A stretch of 64,000 bases of DNA, taken from positions 44,721-108,720 of the forward strand of contig CANSLJ010000012.1 in assembly GCA_947647735.1 (NCBI GenBank). The letters run 5' to 3'. This document shows positions 15,906 to 23,783 of the stretch, piece after piece (position 1 is the first letter of the stretch; each line of letters starts with the position of its first letter). The translations under genes and the position numbers were made by a program. The notes beneath the pieces were generated by a model that saw only the letters and a list, made by a program, of their open reading frames with translations, ran no database searches and was not told the origin of the DNA. The DNA is from an uncultured bacterium (lineage in GTDB: Bacteria > Bacillota > Clostridia > Lachnospirales > Lachnospiraceae).

Positions 15906-16673
15906 CTATTTCAGATAATTTACGATAAGGATCGCCGTTCCGAGAACCGCGAGCACAACGCCGGTGGCACGGTTTAAGGTAATGGCGCTGGCTTTGTTGG
16001 CGAATTTTGCGGCGATCCTTGCCCAGAGCAGAGTGGAAGCCACACAGAAGATCAGGCAGAGCATATCCGGCATACCGCCGATGGCGAAATGGCTGAGAGC
16101 TCCTGTGAGGGCCGTGAAAGTCATGATGAAGACGCTTGTTCCGACAGCGGTCTTCAGTTCATATCCTAAGAGACTGGTGAGAAGCAGGAGCATCATCATG
16201 CCGCCGCCTGCCCCGATAAAGCCGCATATAAAGCCGATGATCGTGCCGCTGATGACGGACTGGATGATACGCTTTTTGGCGCTGACGGACTGCATGGATT
16301 CCTTGGTCGTCATGACCGGCTTCACGATAAATTTGATGCCGAGCAGCAGTGTCATAAAGACGGAGAAACTGCCCATCGTGGTGTTCGGGACAAGGCTTGC
16401 AACAAAGCTCCCGACCAGTGTAAAGAGCAGTACGAAAGCCATCATGACGACACCGTTTTTGATATCAAGGTTTTTGTTTTTTCCGTAGGTATAGGCGCTG
16501 ACGGCGCTTGCCAGCACATCGCTGGCGAGGGCGATGCCCACGGCTTCATAGGCGGGAAGCCCTAAAAAGGTGATCAGCATGGGGCTGATGACAGCGGCGG
16601 CGCTCATGCCCGCAAATCCTGTGCCGAGTCCGGCTCCCATACCTGCGATAAAGCATATGATAAACTGAAACAT
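15906..16673 (-). CDS. TSUP-family anion exporter/permease (TauE/SafE)
   Basis: A 255-residue membrane protein with about eight transmembrane segments and the duplicated glycine-rich motifs of the TSUP family (GLGTGFAGMSAAAVISPML near the N-terminus and GFICGFIGAGGGMMMLLLL in the second half). The family exports or imports sulfite, sulfoacetate, thiosulfate or similar anions. Its ATG overlaps the stop of the MarR gene by one base (TAATG), so the two are translationally coupled and the MarR protein probably controls it. Substrate unknown. Confidence 0.88.
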   Translation of the reverse strand: MFQFIICFIAGMGAGLGTGFAGMSAAAVISPMLITFLGLPAYEAVGIALASDVLASAVSAYTYGKNKNLDIKNGVVMMAFVLLFTLVGSFVASLVPNTTMGSFSVFMTLLLGIKFIVKPVMTTKESMQSVSAKKRIIQSVISGTIIGFICGFIGAGGGMMMLLLLTSLLGYELKTAVGTSVFIMTFTALTGALSHFAIGGMPDMLCLIFCVASTLLWARIAAKFANKASAITLNRATGVVLAVLGTAILIVNYLK

Positions 16674-17113
16674 TATTCTGCCTCCTTTAAATGTGAATTG
16701 ATATTGCGGCGCATGCGGTCTGTGTATGTGCGCATATTTTCTATTTCTTCCGCGGAAAATCCATCCAGCATGACAGAGAGAAATTTCTCCTGTGCGTATT
16801 GTCCGTCATGGATGATGTCCATTGCCGCATCACAGATCTTCAGATGGGCCGTTTTCCGGTTATTTTCTGTATATTCTTTTCTGAGAAGCCCCTTTTTTTC
16901 CAAAAGCTTGATGGAAGCAGATACCTGTGATTTTGCCAGAAAGCGGATCTCAATGATATCGGTCGCGGTGTCGTAGAGAGGGTTGTTGGCTAAAAAAAGC
17001 AGGATATCAAGCTCCATGCGGGTGATCCGGTATGTGGTGCAGACGGTTTCGATGCATTTGGCGTATAAAGTTTTTAATGCGTTCTGGTGTTCCCAGGGGT
17101 TTAATGGGATCAT
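16673..17113 (-). CDS. MarR-family transcriptional regulator
   Basis: A 146-residue winged-helix regulator (ITRMELDILLFLANNP, then FLAKSQVSASIKLLEKKGLLRKEYTENNRKTAHLKIC, with the wing in ENNRKTAHL). It is upstream of and coupled to the TSUP transporter gene. MarR proteins usually repress the gene next door and release DNA upon binding a small anion or phenolic compound, so it likely gates the transporter in response to its substrate. Confidence 0.88.
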   Translation of the reverse strand: MIPLNPWEHQNALKTLYAKCIETVCTTYRITRMELDILLFLANNPLYDTATDIIEIRFLAKSQVSASIKLLEKKGLLRKEYTENNRKTAHLKICDAAMDIIHDGQYAQEKFLSVMLDGFSAEEIENMRTYTDRMRRNINSHLKEAE

Positions 17114-17236
17114 AGGGATGTCCTCACTGCGTATTTTGTTCTTTTTAGAACTATTTTACTCAGGGAGGATGATTTGTCAAGGGGGGAAATAGTAAAATTT
17201 ATATTGCAAGGATCGTTTCTGCCTGTTATACTTATG

Positions 17237-17331
17237 TTGTGAAAACAATTCGGACGGGTGTTCTGCCCGTTTCATCTATCAGGCGTTTCGCCATAGCTGT
17301 TCGCTGTATTTTCACAAAAGGAAATTGTTTT
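17237..17331 (+). ncRNA. Candidate structured 5' leader with two exclusive pairings
   Basis: TTGTGAAAA (17237-17245) pairs perfectly with TTTTCACAA (17309-17317), closing a region with three short hairpins: ACGGG/CCCGT (17254-17270), GGCG/CGCC (17282-17292) and AGC/GCT (17295-17305). The partly overlapping strand AAAACAATT (17242-17250) pairs perfectly with AATTGTTTT (17323-17331). The two long stems cannot form together, as in a switching leader. It ends about 90 bases before the Rpn gene. No known riboswitch class is recognised. The remainder of the 17114-17420 gap shows no ORF. Confidence 0.4.
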
Positions 17332-17420
17332 ATAAAAGAAACTGCTTTGCATTTCGGGCAAAAGAGGAAGGAACCTGAAATGGGGCAAAATCACTGATTT
17401 TAACCAAAGAAAGGATGATT

Positions 17421-18335
17421 ATGACAGAACAAATGATCACGGGCGGGAAGCTGTGGGATGAAATCCTGAAAGCGATCGTCTACGTTATGCCAAGGCAATT
17501 ATTGCCATTTATCAGGGAGGTATACGGAAAAGAATATCCACCGGACACGCCGGTCAGGTTTCTGGGGACGGAGCATTCCACTTTTCTGGATAAATCGGAG
17601 GATTCACTGTCGTCGAACTTGATGGATATTTCACTGCTGGTTGGGGAAACGGATTATTATCATATCGAATGTCAGATGGAAAATGATAAACTGATGGTGA
17701 TACGCATGATCTCTTATGACCTGCATTATGCGATAGAGCATTGTATTACGGAGGACGGAGATGAGATAACGATACGATTTCCGCATTCTGTTGTGCTGTA
17801 TCCTGATAAAAACGGGAATCTTCCGGACGAACTGCGGTGTCGTGTTATATTTCAGGATGAAAGCCAGCATATCTATCGGATTCCGACGGTTAAGATTCAA
17901 TCGTACTCCCTTGAGGAAGTGCATAAAAAGCATCTGACTCTGTTTATCCCATATCTTTTACTCAGATTAAAACCCCGGATCAAATCAAAAACACACCCTT
18001 TAACCCAAAAAGAATTGACAGGATTTTTGCGTGAGATTATACTGATACTACAAGACGAATTAACTGATGGATATTTGACGAGGCAGGAATGCAATGATTA
18101 TCTAAGACTGCTTGTATTGGCGTCAGAACGTGTATTTTTTCATTATCCGAAGTATCATGAGGAGGTAAAACGTATGACGAAACCCTTGATTTATTTGCCG
18201 AGTATGAAGATTATGGAGTTGGAAGAAAAGATAGCTGAAATGGATCTGAAATTAACAGAAAAGGAAAAAGAAATGAAAAAATTATCTTTAGAAAATGAAA
18301 AGCTCAGAAAAGAACTTCAAAAAGCCGCCAGATAA
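17421..18335 (+). CDS. Rpn-family recombination-promoting nuclease/putative transposase
   Basis: A 304-residue protein with the PD-(D/E)XK nuclease core of the Rpn (YhgA-like) family: LMDISLLVGETDYYHIECQMEND gives the Asp...Glu-x-Gln signature. An Arg/His-rich middle and a long C-terminal coiled coil (LEEKIAEMDLKLTEKEKEM) follow. E. coli RpnA promotes RecA-independent recombination and cuts DNA; others act in phage defence. Start 17421 lies 6 bases after AAAGG. The gene stands alone between a structured leader and a terminator, which is typical of these dispersed, multicopy Lachnospiraceae genes. Confidence 0.8.
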   Translation: MTEQMITGGKLWDEILKAIVYVMPRQLLPFIREVYGKEYPPDTPVRFLGTEHSTFLDKSEDSLSSNLMDISLLVGETDYYHIECQMENDKLMVIRMISYDLHYAIEHCITEDGDEITIRFPHSVVLYPDKNGNLPDELRCRVIFQDESQHIYRIPTVKIQSYSLEEVHKKHLTLFIPYLLLRLKPRIKSKTHPLTQKELTGFLREIILILQDELTDGYLTRQECNDYLRLLVLASERVFFHYPKYHEEVKRMTKPLIYLPSMKIMELEEKIAEMDLKLTEKEKEMKKLSLENEKLRKELQKAAR

Positions 18336-18339
18336 CAAT

Positions 18340-18389
18340 ATCCCTGAATGACTCATGAGATGCGGTGAGGCATTCAGGGGATTTTTTTG
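18340..18389 (+). terminator. Rho-independent terminator of the Rpn gene
   Basis: ATCCCTGAATG / CATTCAGGGGAT stem followed by a seven-T tract, directly after the stop codon. Confidence 0.85.
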
Positions 18390-18424
18390 TGCAAAACAGA
18401 TATGCGGAATATATCGGTCATTGT

Positions 18425-19066
18425 TTAAAGATCAAAATATTTCGCCAGATAAAACTTTCTTAATGTACGGATATGTTCCTGTACGGCGAGCACAGCCCCC
18501 TCTTTATCCTTCGCCATGATGCATGTCATCAGTTTTTCATGTGCTTTTATAGCGATTTCCGGAATCTGGGGATCGTCTACATTGATAAAGGCAAGGCGGC
18601 TGATCTGATCATAAATATTGTTCAGCGCTGCACTCAGGCGTTTATTGCCGGCAACGGTATCTATCATTCGATGAAATTCCATATCTAATGTCATAAAGGC
18701 ATCAATATCGCCGGAGGCTGCCGCTTCCTCCTGCCTTTCCATCAGTTCGGAGAGTTTTTGCAGGATGGGCGGGGTGGCTCTTCCCATAAAAAGCCGCACG
18801 GCAAGCATTTCCAGCGCCTCGCGCATATCATATATCTCAATGAAGTCCTCCAGTCCGATACTGGGAACGGAGAGTCCAATGCCGGGTGTGACAACAAGCA
18901 TACCCTCGCTTGTAAGGCGGCGGATCGCTTCTCTGACGGGAGTTCTGCTCACATTTAATGTATTACAGATACTGTCCTCGGTGAGAATGGCGCCCGGCGT
19001 CAGTTCGTTGCTGTTAATACGGTCACGAATATATTCGTAAACATATTGTTGTTTTGTCTGTCTCAT
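18425..19066 (-). CDS. GntR-family regulator, FadR subfamily (FCD domain)
   Basis: A 213-residue regulator with an N-terminal winged helix (YVYEYIRDRINSNELTPGAIL, SRTPVREAIRRLTSEGML) and an all-helical FCD ligand domain. The latter has the metal-binding pattern Asp/His...His...His (EFHRMIDTV, KAHEKLMTCI, QEHIRTLRKF). Start 19066 is chosen because GAGGAG lies upstream and the HTH then starts at the usual place. It is divergent from the 4-hydroxybutyrate-type operon. Matching TGTATACA sites lie in its own upstream region and over the operon promoter, so it probably controls both. The ligand is likely an organic acid or sugar acid of that pathway. Confidence 0.88.
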   Translation of the reverse strand: MRQTKQQYVYEYIRDRINSNELTPGAILTEDSICNTLNVSRTPVREAIRRLTSEGMLVVTPGIGLSVPSIGLEDFIEIYDMREALEMLAVRLFMGRATPPILQKLSELMERQEEAAASGDIDAFMTLDMEFHRMIDTVAGNKRLSAALNNIYDQISRLAFINVDDPQIPEIAIKAHEKLMTCIMAKDKEGAVLAVQEHIRTLRKFYLAKYFDL

Positions 19067-19112
19067 AATCAGGTTGCTCCTCATCTTAATAGTAGTGCAC
19101 TTTATTGAAATG

Positions 19113-19124
19113 AATGTATACATT
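19113..19124. promoter_or_regulatory. GntR operator copy 1
   Basis: AATGTATACATT is a perfect 12-bp palindrome just upstream of the GntR gene start. Its TGTATACA core is repeated at 19286-19293 in the promoter of the divergent operon, which points to autoregulation. Confidence 0.6.
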
Positions 19125-19277
19125 ATGGATACTATCATTTTATTTCCGTATATAACTTATCATATCTATTAAAAAAAAGCAAATGAACTTTTCAATTAGC
19201 CAGTGGAAAAAATAGACAAAAAGGAGAAACTAAAATTGTTGATTATAACGAAAATGTTGAAATCATGGAAATTGCCG

Positions 19278-19306
19278 TTGACAAATGTATACAATATGTA
19301 TAATAT
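19278..19306 (+). promoter_or_regulatory. Operon promoter with GntR operator copy 2
   Basis: TTGACA at 19278-19283 is followed by TATAAT at 19299-19304 (15-base spacer) or TAATAT at 19301 (17-base spacer). The TGTATACA core (19286-19293) sits between the boxes, and a second TGTATA half follows. Binding would block the promoter. The mRNA leader from here to 19431 has no other feature. Confidence 0.6.
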
Positions 19307-19431
19307 GAAAATACAAACAAAAAACATGAGGAGTTATAAAGAAGGTATATCACAAAGGTTTGGTAAATCCATATTAAATTAGAATGGTAAAAACATATCA
19401 CAATAATTTTCAAGAAAGGAAGGACAATAAT

Positions 19432-20565
19432 ATGTCAAGAAAAACTTACAAAAAGGAAGTCATGGGTGAAACATGGTGGACAACAGACTACCCCACCATC
19501 AATTTTGAGGATTCTCCGTCAGGCCGCCTGAAAAAGGAGATCTGGGAAGCGTCAGAGGAAGAGATCGATAAGATCCTGGAGGAATATGGACTTCCGGCTG
19601 AATCCGAACTCGGTAAAGCAGGCTGCTACATTCAGAACACACCGCGTCACATCGCGATGGAAAAACGCCGTAAAAACGATGTTGTGCTGATCCCGATCGG
19701 CACGACGGAAAACCACGGTATACATAATCCCTCCGGTCTGGACACCTATATGGTAACACAGATCTGTGAAGGCGTTCGCCGTTACACAGCAAAGCAGGGA
19801 CGTGAAGTTGCGCTGGCACTGCCGCCTATCAACTATGGCGGTCATCCTTATCATCATGTGGCTATGCCCGGAACCTATATGGTGACGGAGGAAGTCGTGA
19901 GGGAGACATTGATCTATACGATGCTTGGCCTGTGGGATGACGGATACCGGAAATTCATTCTTGTAAACAATCATGGACATAAGTGGATGCTGGAGTCCGC
20001 AGTACAGGAGTTCTTTAAACGCTATCAGCTTCCTGCTATCGTATCTGAACTGGAGTGGCATCGTGCCATCCGTGAGTTCTGGGTACCCATCGATGAGCCG
20101 GATTCTCTGACGACACACTTTATCCATGCGGATGAAGCGGAGACAGCAGTGGCAAACCTGCTCTTCGGCGATATGGTTGATATGAGCGTATGCGTGGACG
20201 CGCAGCCGAAGGCGATGGCGCTCCGGAAACATTATGATACATCTGTGGATTCCTATGCACGTCCTCATACATGGTCAGAGGGTGAGGGACAGAATGTGAT
20301 CGAGCGCTACGGCACACCGGAAGGCGTTGTGGGATATCCGAGCCGTGGCGATGCTTTCAAGGCAAAACGGCCGATCGCGGCAATCTGCAAATATATCACA
20401 TTGATGATCGACGATATGCTTGAAAACTTCCCCGCAGGTACTGCGCCGGTAGAAGGATTTACGACCCGTCCGGCAGAGGAAGTGGCAGGATGCTTCAAAG
20501 AGCCTCTCAGCGAGGGCTGGGTATCTGTTCACGAACTTCCGAAACGCGGTATTTTCACAAGATAG
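19432..20565 (+). CDS. Creatininase-family metal hydrolase (IolN-like)
   Basis: A 377-residue member of the creatininase fold. The metal ligands are visible: Glu and His in IGTTENHGIHNPSGLDTYMV, Asp in the same segment, His in VNNHGHKW and Glu in the FIHADEAET region. Members include creatinine amidohydrolase, formamidopyrimidine deformylases, MftE and IolN, which opens the ring of diketo-inositol in Thermotoga. The long N-terminal extension (about 80 residues) and the WHRAIREFW segment look closer to IolN-type proteins than to creatininase; this is from memory of the family, not a search. Start 19432 follows GAAAGGAAGGACAATAAT. First gene of the catabolic operon, behind the GntR-controlled promoter. 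It may open a cyclic (cyclitol or lactone/lactam) substrate. Confidence 0.75.
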   Translation: MSRKTYKKEVMGETWWTTDYPTINFEDSPSGRLKKEIWEASEEEIDKILEEYGLPAESELGKAGCYIQNTPRHIAMEKRRKNDVVLIPIGTTENHGIHNPSGLDTYMVTQICEGVRRYTAKQGREVALALPPINYGGHPYHHVAMPGTYMVTEEVVRETLIYTMLGLWDDGYRKFILVNNHGHKWMLESAVQEFFKRYQLPAIVSELEWHRAIREFWVPIDEPDSLTTHFIHADEAETAVANLLFGDMVDMSVCVDAQPKAMALRKHYDTSVDSYARPHTWSEGEGQNVIERYGTPEGVVGYPSRGDAFKAKRPIAAICKYITLMIDDMLENFPAGTAPVEGFTTRPAEEVAGCFKEPLSEGWVSVHELPKRGIFTR

Positions 20566-20576
20566 TTTGTGTGCTG

Positions 20577-20613
20577 ACAGAGCCGAAGGTTTCCAAAAAA
20601 CTTTCGGCTCTGT
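20577..20613 (+). terminator. Hairpin between the hydrolase and transketolase genes
   Basis: ACAGAGCCGAA / TTCGGCTCTGT, an 11-bp perfect stem followed by ATTAAAAAGG. The T-tract is poor, so it may partially terminate or stabilise the upstream mRNA, giving higher expression of the first gene than of the rest. Confidence 0.6.
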
Positions 20614-20660
20614 ATTAAAAAGGAAGCGTAGTATGGCAGATCGAGCGGGAGGAATAAATC

Positions 20661-21509
20661 ATGCTGAATGATACACAGAGAAAGGAATTGAAACGGTTCT
20701 CCAAGCAGACACAGATGGAGATCGTAAAAATGATATCGCATATACCGGCAGGGCATATCGGAGGTTCTCTCTCTATTACAGATGTATTGTCGGTTTTATA
20801 TAACAAACAGATGAAGATCGATCCTGAAAACCCCAAATGGGAGGACAGGGACTGGCTGGTACTCTCGAAAGGGCACTGCGGACCGGCATTGTATGCGGCA
20901 CTGGCACTGAAAGGATATTTTCCGGTGGAGCAGCTTGCAACATTAAATGCGCCGGGAACAAACCTGCCAAGCCATGCGGACAGAAACCGCACGCCCGGTA
21001 TCGATATGACAACAGGTTCTCTCGGACAGGGCGCATCCACTGCGGCGGGTGTGGCTGCAGGGATGAAAATGGATGAAAAAGAAAATTATGTCTATCTCAT
21101 TCTGGGCGACGGCGAGCTGGATGAAGGCCAGGTATGGGAGATGGCATTGATGGCAAATACAAAAAAACTGGATAACCTGATCGCCTTTGTAGATTATAAC
21201 AAACTGCAGATCGACGGGCGTACCGATAACGATGAAGTGTGCGATCTCGGGGATATTTGTGGAAAGTTTGAGGCGTTCGGCTGGTATGCCCAGAGGGTGA
21301 ACGGACATGATGTGGATGAGATCGATACGGCGATAGACAAGGCAAAAGAGCATAAGGGAAGTCCTTCGGTTATTGTGCTGGATACGGTCAAGGGAAATGG
21401 CTGGAGCAGGATAGCAAATACGGCGGGAAGCCACAGCAGGGGTGTTTCTCCGGAAGAACTTGAGGAGGCGCTTTCCGAAATGCAGGCTGCCATGGACGAG
21501 ATACAGTAA
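20661..21509 (+). CDS. tktA: Transketolase, N-terminal subunit
   Basis: A 282-residue thiamine-diphosphate-binding half of a split transketolase. Motifs: HIPAGHIGGSLSITDVL near the start, LSKGHCGPALYAAL, TGSLGQGASTAAGVA and the ThDP motif LGDGELDEGQVWEMALMANTKKLDNLIAFVDYNKLQIDG. It transfers a two-carbon ketol unit from a ketose donor to an aldose acceptor. The partner subunit follows 15 bases later. Split transketolases recur in Firmicutes operons for particular sugars and sulfosugars (for example sulfo-TK). Here the neighbours are 4-hydroxybutyrate genes, so the donor may be unusual. Confidence 0.93.
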   Translation: MLNDTQRKELKRFSKQTQMEIVKMISHIPAGHIGGSLSITDVLSVLYNKQMKIDPENPKWEDRDWLVLSKGHCGPALYAALALKGYFPVEQLATLNAPGTNLPSHADRNRTPGIDMTTGSLGQGASTAAGVAAGMKMDEKENYVYLILGDGELDEGQVWEMALMANTKKLDNLIAFVDYNKLQIDGRTDNDEVCDLGDICGKFEAFGWYAQRVNGHDVDEIDTAIDKAKEHKGSPSVIVLDTVKGNGWSRIANTAGSHSRGVSPEELEEALSEMQAAMDEIQ

Positions 21510-21524
21510 ATGGAGGACGGTAGT

Positions 21525-22496
21525 ATGAGTAAGATTATTCTTGCGAAAGATCATGGCAAAGATGTGATGGATATGCGCAACGCATACTGTGAGACCATGA
21601 TTGAAATGGCGGAAAAAGATGACAGGATCGTTGCGCTGGATGCGGATCTGATGAGTGCTATGGGGATGAAGCCTTTTGCGAAAAAGTTTCCGGAGAGAAC
21701 GTTGGACTGCGGCATTCAGGAGGCAAATATGATCGGAACTGCCTGCGGGCTGTCCGTATGGGGAAAGGTGCCGTTCGCCCATACCTTTGCTCCGTTCTGT
21801 ACGAGAAGAGCCTGTGACCAGATCTTTATGTCAGGGGCATACAATAAAGCCAATGTGAAAGTGGTGGGTTCCGACCCGGGCATCACCGCTGCCTACAACG
21901 GCGGAACACACATGCCTTTTGAGGATATGGGGATCATGAGAGGGTTTCCGGGCATGACGGTGGTGGAGCCGTCGGATATTGTGATGTTAAAGGATCTGCT
22001 TCCTCAGATCGGGGAGGCTTACGGCATGTTTTATATGAGGCTCGTCAGGAAAGATGTGCGGAAAGTATACGATGAGGGTTCCTCGTTTGAGATCGGCAGA
22101 GCGGCAAGGCTGACGGAGGGTGAGGACGCGGCGATCATTGCCAGCGGATTCTGCGTGGCGGAGGCTTTGGACGCAGTGGAGATGCTGAGAGCGGAAGGAA
22201 TCCGTGTACGGCTTCTCGATATGTTTACATGGAAGCCTCTGGATGAGGAGGCGGTTCTCTGGGCGGCGGAGACAGGCGCTGTGGTGACGGCGGAAAACCA
22301 CAATGTGATAAACGGCCTCGGCTCTGCGGTGAGCTGCCTGCTGGCAAAGAAGAAACCGACACTTGTGGAGATGGTGGGCATACAGGATGAGTTCGGTGAA
22401 GTCGGACCGGTCAGCTATCTGAGAGAGCGCTTCGGGCTGACGGCGGAGAACACTGTGGAGGCGGTACATCGGGCGATCGCGCGGAAAAACGCATAG
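21525..22496 (+). CDS. tktB: Transketolase, C-terminal subunit
   Basis: A 323-residue pyrimidine-binding half of transketolase. It carries the catalytic Glu region (FPERTLDCGIQEANMIGTACGLS), the aromatic-rich VPFAHTFAPFCTRRACDQ loop and the C-terminal domain (ALDAVEMLRAEGIRVRLLDMFTWKPLDEEAV, TAENHNVINGLGSAVS). Start 21525 follows GGAGGACGGTAGT; a longer in-frame start at 21510 lies before that site. It forms the active enzyme with the preceding subunit. Together they could release a C4 aldehyde acted on by the dehydrogenase encoded next. Confidence 0.93.
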   Translation: MSKIILAKDHGKDVMDMRNAYCETMIEMAEKDDRIVALDADLMSAMGMKPFAKKFPERTLDCGIQEANMIGTACGLSVWGKVPFAHTFAPFCTRRACDQIFMSGAYNKANVKVVGSDPGITAAYNGGTHMPFEDMGIMRGFPGMTVVEPSDIVMLKDLLPQIGEAYGMFYMRLVRKDVRKVYDEGSSFEIGRAARLTEGEDAAIIASGFCVAEALDAVEMLRAEGIRVRLLDMFTWKPLDEEAVLWAAETGAVVTAENHNVINGLGSAVSCLLAKKKPTLVEMVGIQDEFGEVGPVSYLRERFGLTAENTVEAVHRAIARKNA

Positions 22497-22531
22497 CCTG
22501 AAACCAGATTTATGATATGAGGTGAAAGAAT

Positions 22532-23656
22532 ATGAAACCATTCAGAATAGTACCATCTGTAACAGAATATGCTGATTTTGCTTCCTATGCAAAGGAGGCG
22601 GGGCTCGGCGGTGAGGATCTGATCCTGACGAATGAATATATTTATGATCCGGTGATCGCGGAACTGGATCTGGGATGCCAGACTCTGTTTCAGGAGAAAT
22701 TCGGCGGCGGGGAACCGACGGACGGGATGGTAGATGCGATACTGGATACACTGCGCGATATGAAATATACACGTATCATCGCGGTGGGCGGCGGAACGAT
22801 CATTGATATTGCGAAAGTGTTGGCGGTGGCGGCGCCGGAAGATAAGGTGGATGATCTTTATGACAGGATGGCAGAGGGGCTTTCCAAGGTGCATCCGCTG
22901 ACGATCGTGCCGACCACCTGTGGAACCGGAAGCGAAGTGACAAATATTTCCATTGTCAACAGGGTATCGAGGGGCGTAAAGCAGGGTATCGTTTCGGAGG
23001 CGATGTTTGCGGATGAGGCGGTGCTGATCCCGGGGATGCTGATGAGCCTTCCCTACGGCGTGTTTGCGACATCCTCCATCGACGCCATGATCCATGCGGT
23101 GGAGAGCTACTTAAGTCCGAATGCCTGCGCACTCTCGGAGATGTTCTCTAGAGAGGCGCTGCACCTGATCCTGCAGGGATGGCAGAGGGCTGTGGGAGAA
23201 GGCGGGAAGGATGCCTGGAAGGCGTCGGCGCCGGAGTTCCTCCGGGCTTCGAATTATGCGGGTATCGCTTTCGGGCATGCGGGCTGCGCGGCGGTGCACG
23301 CTATGGCGTATCCGCTCGGCAGCGTGCACCATATTCCCCACGGGCAGGCAAACCAGCTTATGTTCGCGGATGTGATGAAAAAGTATGCGGAAAAACAGTC
23401 GGGCGGGAAACTGAGCAGTCTGTCCGCGATCCTTGGAAAGGAACTGCATGTGGCGGAAAAGGACGGGCTTACCGCTCTATATAAACTGATGGATGATGTC
23501 CTGAAAAAGGATCCGCTGCGGGAGCATGGCGTGACGGAGGAAGAACTCCCGGTGTTCGCGAAGAACGTGGTGGAGACACAGCAGAGGCTTCTGGGCAACA
23601 ATTTTGTGCCGCTGAGCGAGGAAGAGATTCTGGAAATTTACAAAAATGCGTTTTAG
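22532..23656 (+). CDS. 4hbD: 4-hydroxybutyrate dehydrogenase (iron-type alcohol dehydrogenase)
   Basis: A 374-residue group III (Fe-dependent) alcohol dehydrogenase that reduces succinate semialdehyde to 4-hydroxybutyrate with NADH. It shares long stretches with the Clostridium kluyveri 4hbD protein: IILTNE-type ILTNEYIYDP, VFQEK-type LFQEKFGGGEP, IIAVGGGTIIDIAKVL, IVPTTCGTGSEVTN, GVFATSSIDAMIHAVESYLSPNA, SNYAGIAFGHAG, HIPHGQAN and QQRLLGNN near the C-terminus. The iron ligands Asp, His, His, His are all present in these blocks. It lies between transketolase and 4-hydroxybutyryl-CoA dehydratase. A hydroxylated semialdehyde is an alternative substrate. Confidence 0.88.
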   Translation: MKPFRIVPSVTEYADFASYAKEAGLGGEDLILTNEYIYDPVIAELDLGCQTLFQEKFGGGEPTDGMVDAILDTLRDMKYTRIIAVGGGTIIDIAKVLAVAAPEDKVDDLYDRMAEGLSKVHPLTIVPTTCGTGSEVTNISIVNRVSRGVKQGIVSEAMFADEAVLIPGMLMSLPYGVFATSSIDAMIHAVESYLSPNACALSEMFSREALHLILQGWQRAVGEGGKDAWKASAPEFLRASNYAGIAFGHAGCAAVHAMAYPLGSVHHIPHGQANQLMFADVMKKYAEKQSGGKLSSLSAILGKELHVAEKDGLTALYKLMDDVLKKDPLREHGVTEEELPVFAKNVVETQQRLLGNNFVPLSEEEILEIYKNAF

Positions 23657-23783
23657 GAACTGAAAACAGCATCTGCCTGGACGATGCACAGGACAATTTA
23701 CAGATGCGAAAGCAGCTGGAAATTTGTCCTCGGGCAAGTGCATCGGAAGGGCGGATGCGGAACTGGAATAGGAGATAAAAACA

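Noticed and set aside
17237-17317. tRNA-like cloverleaf in the Rpn leader
   Set aside because: The size fits, but there is no T-loop TTCGA, no D-arm pattern and no seven-base anticodon loop, so it is not a tRNA.
23690-23730. Hairpin before abfD as a terminator
   Set aside because: The stem is short and imperfect and lacks a T-run; the operon most likely reads through.
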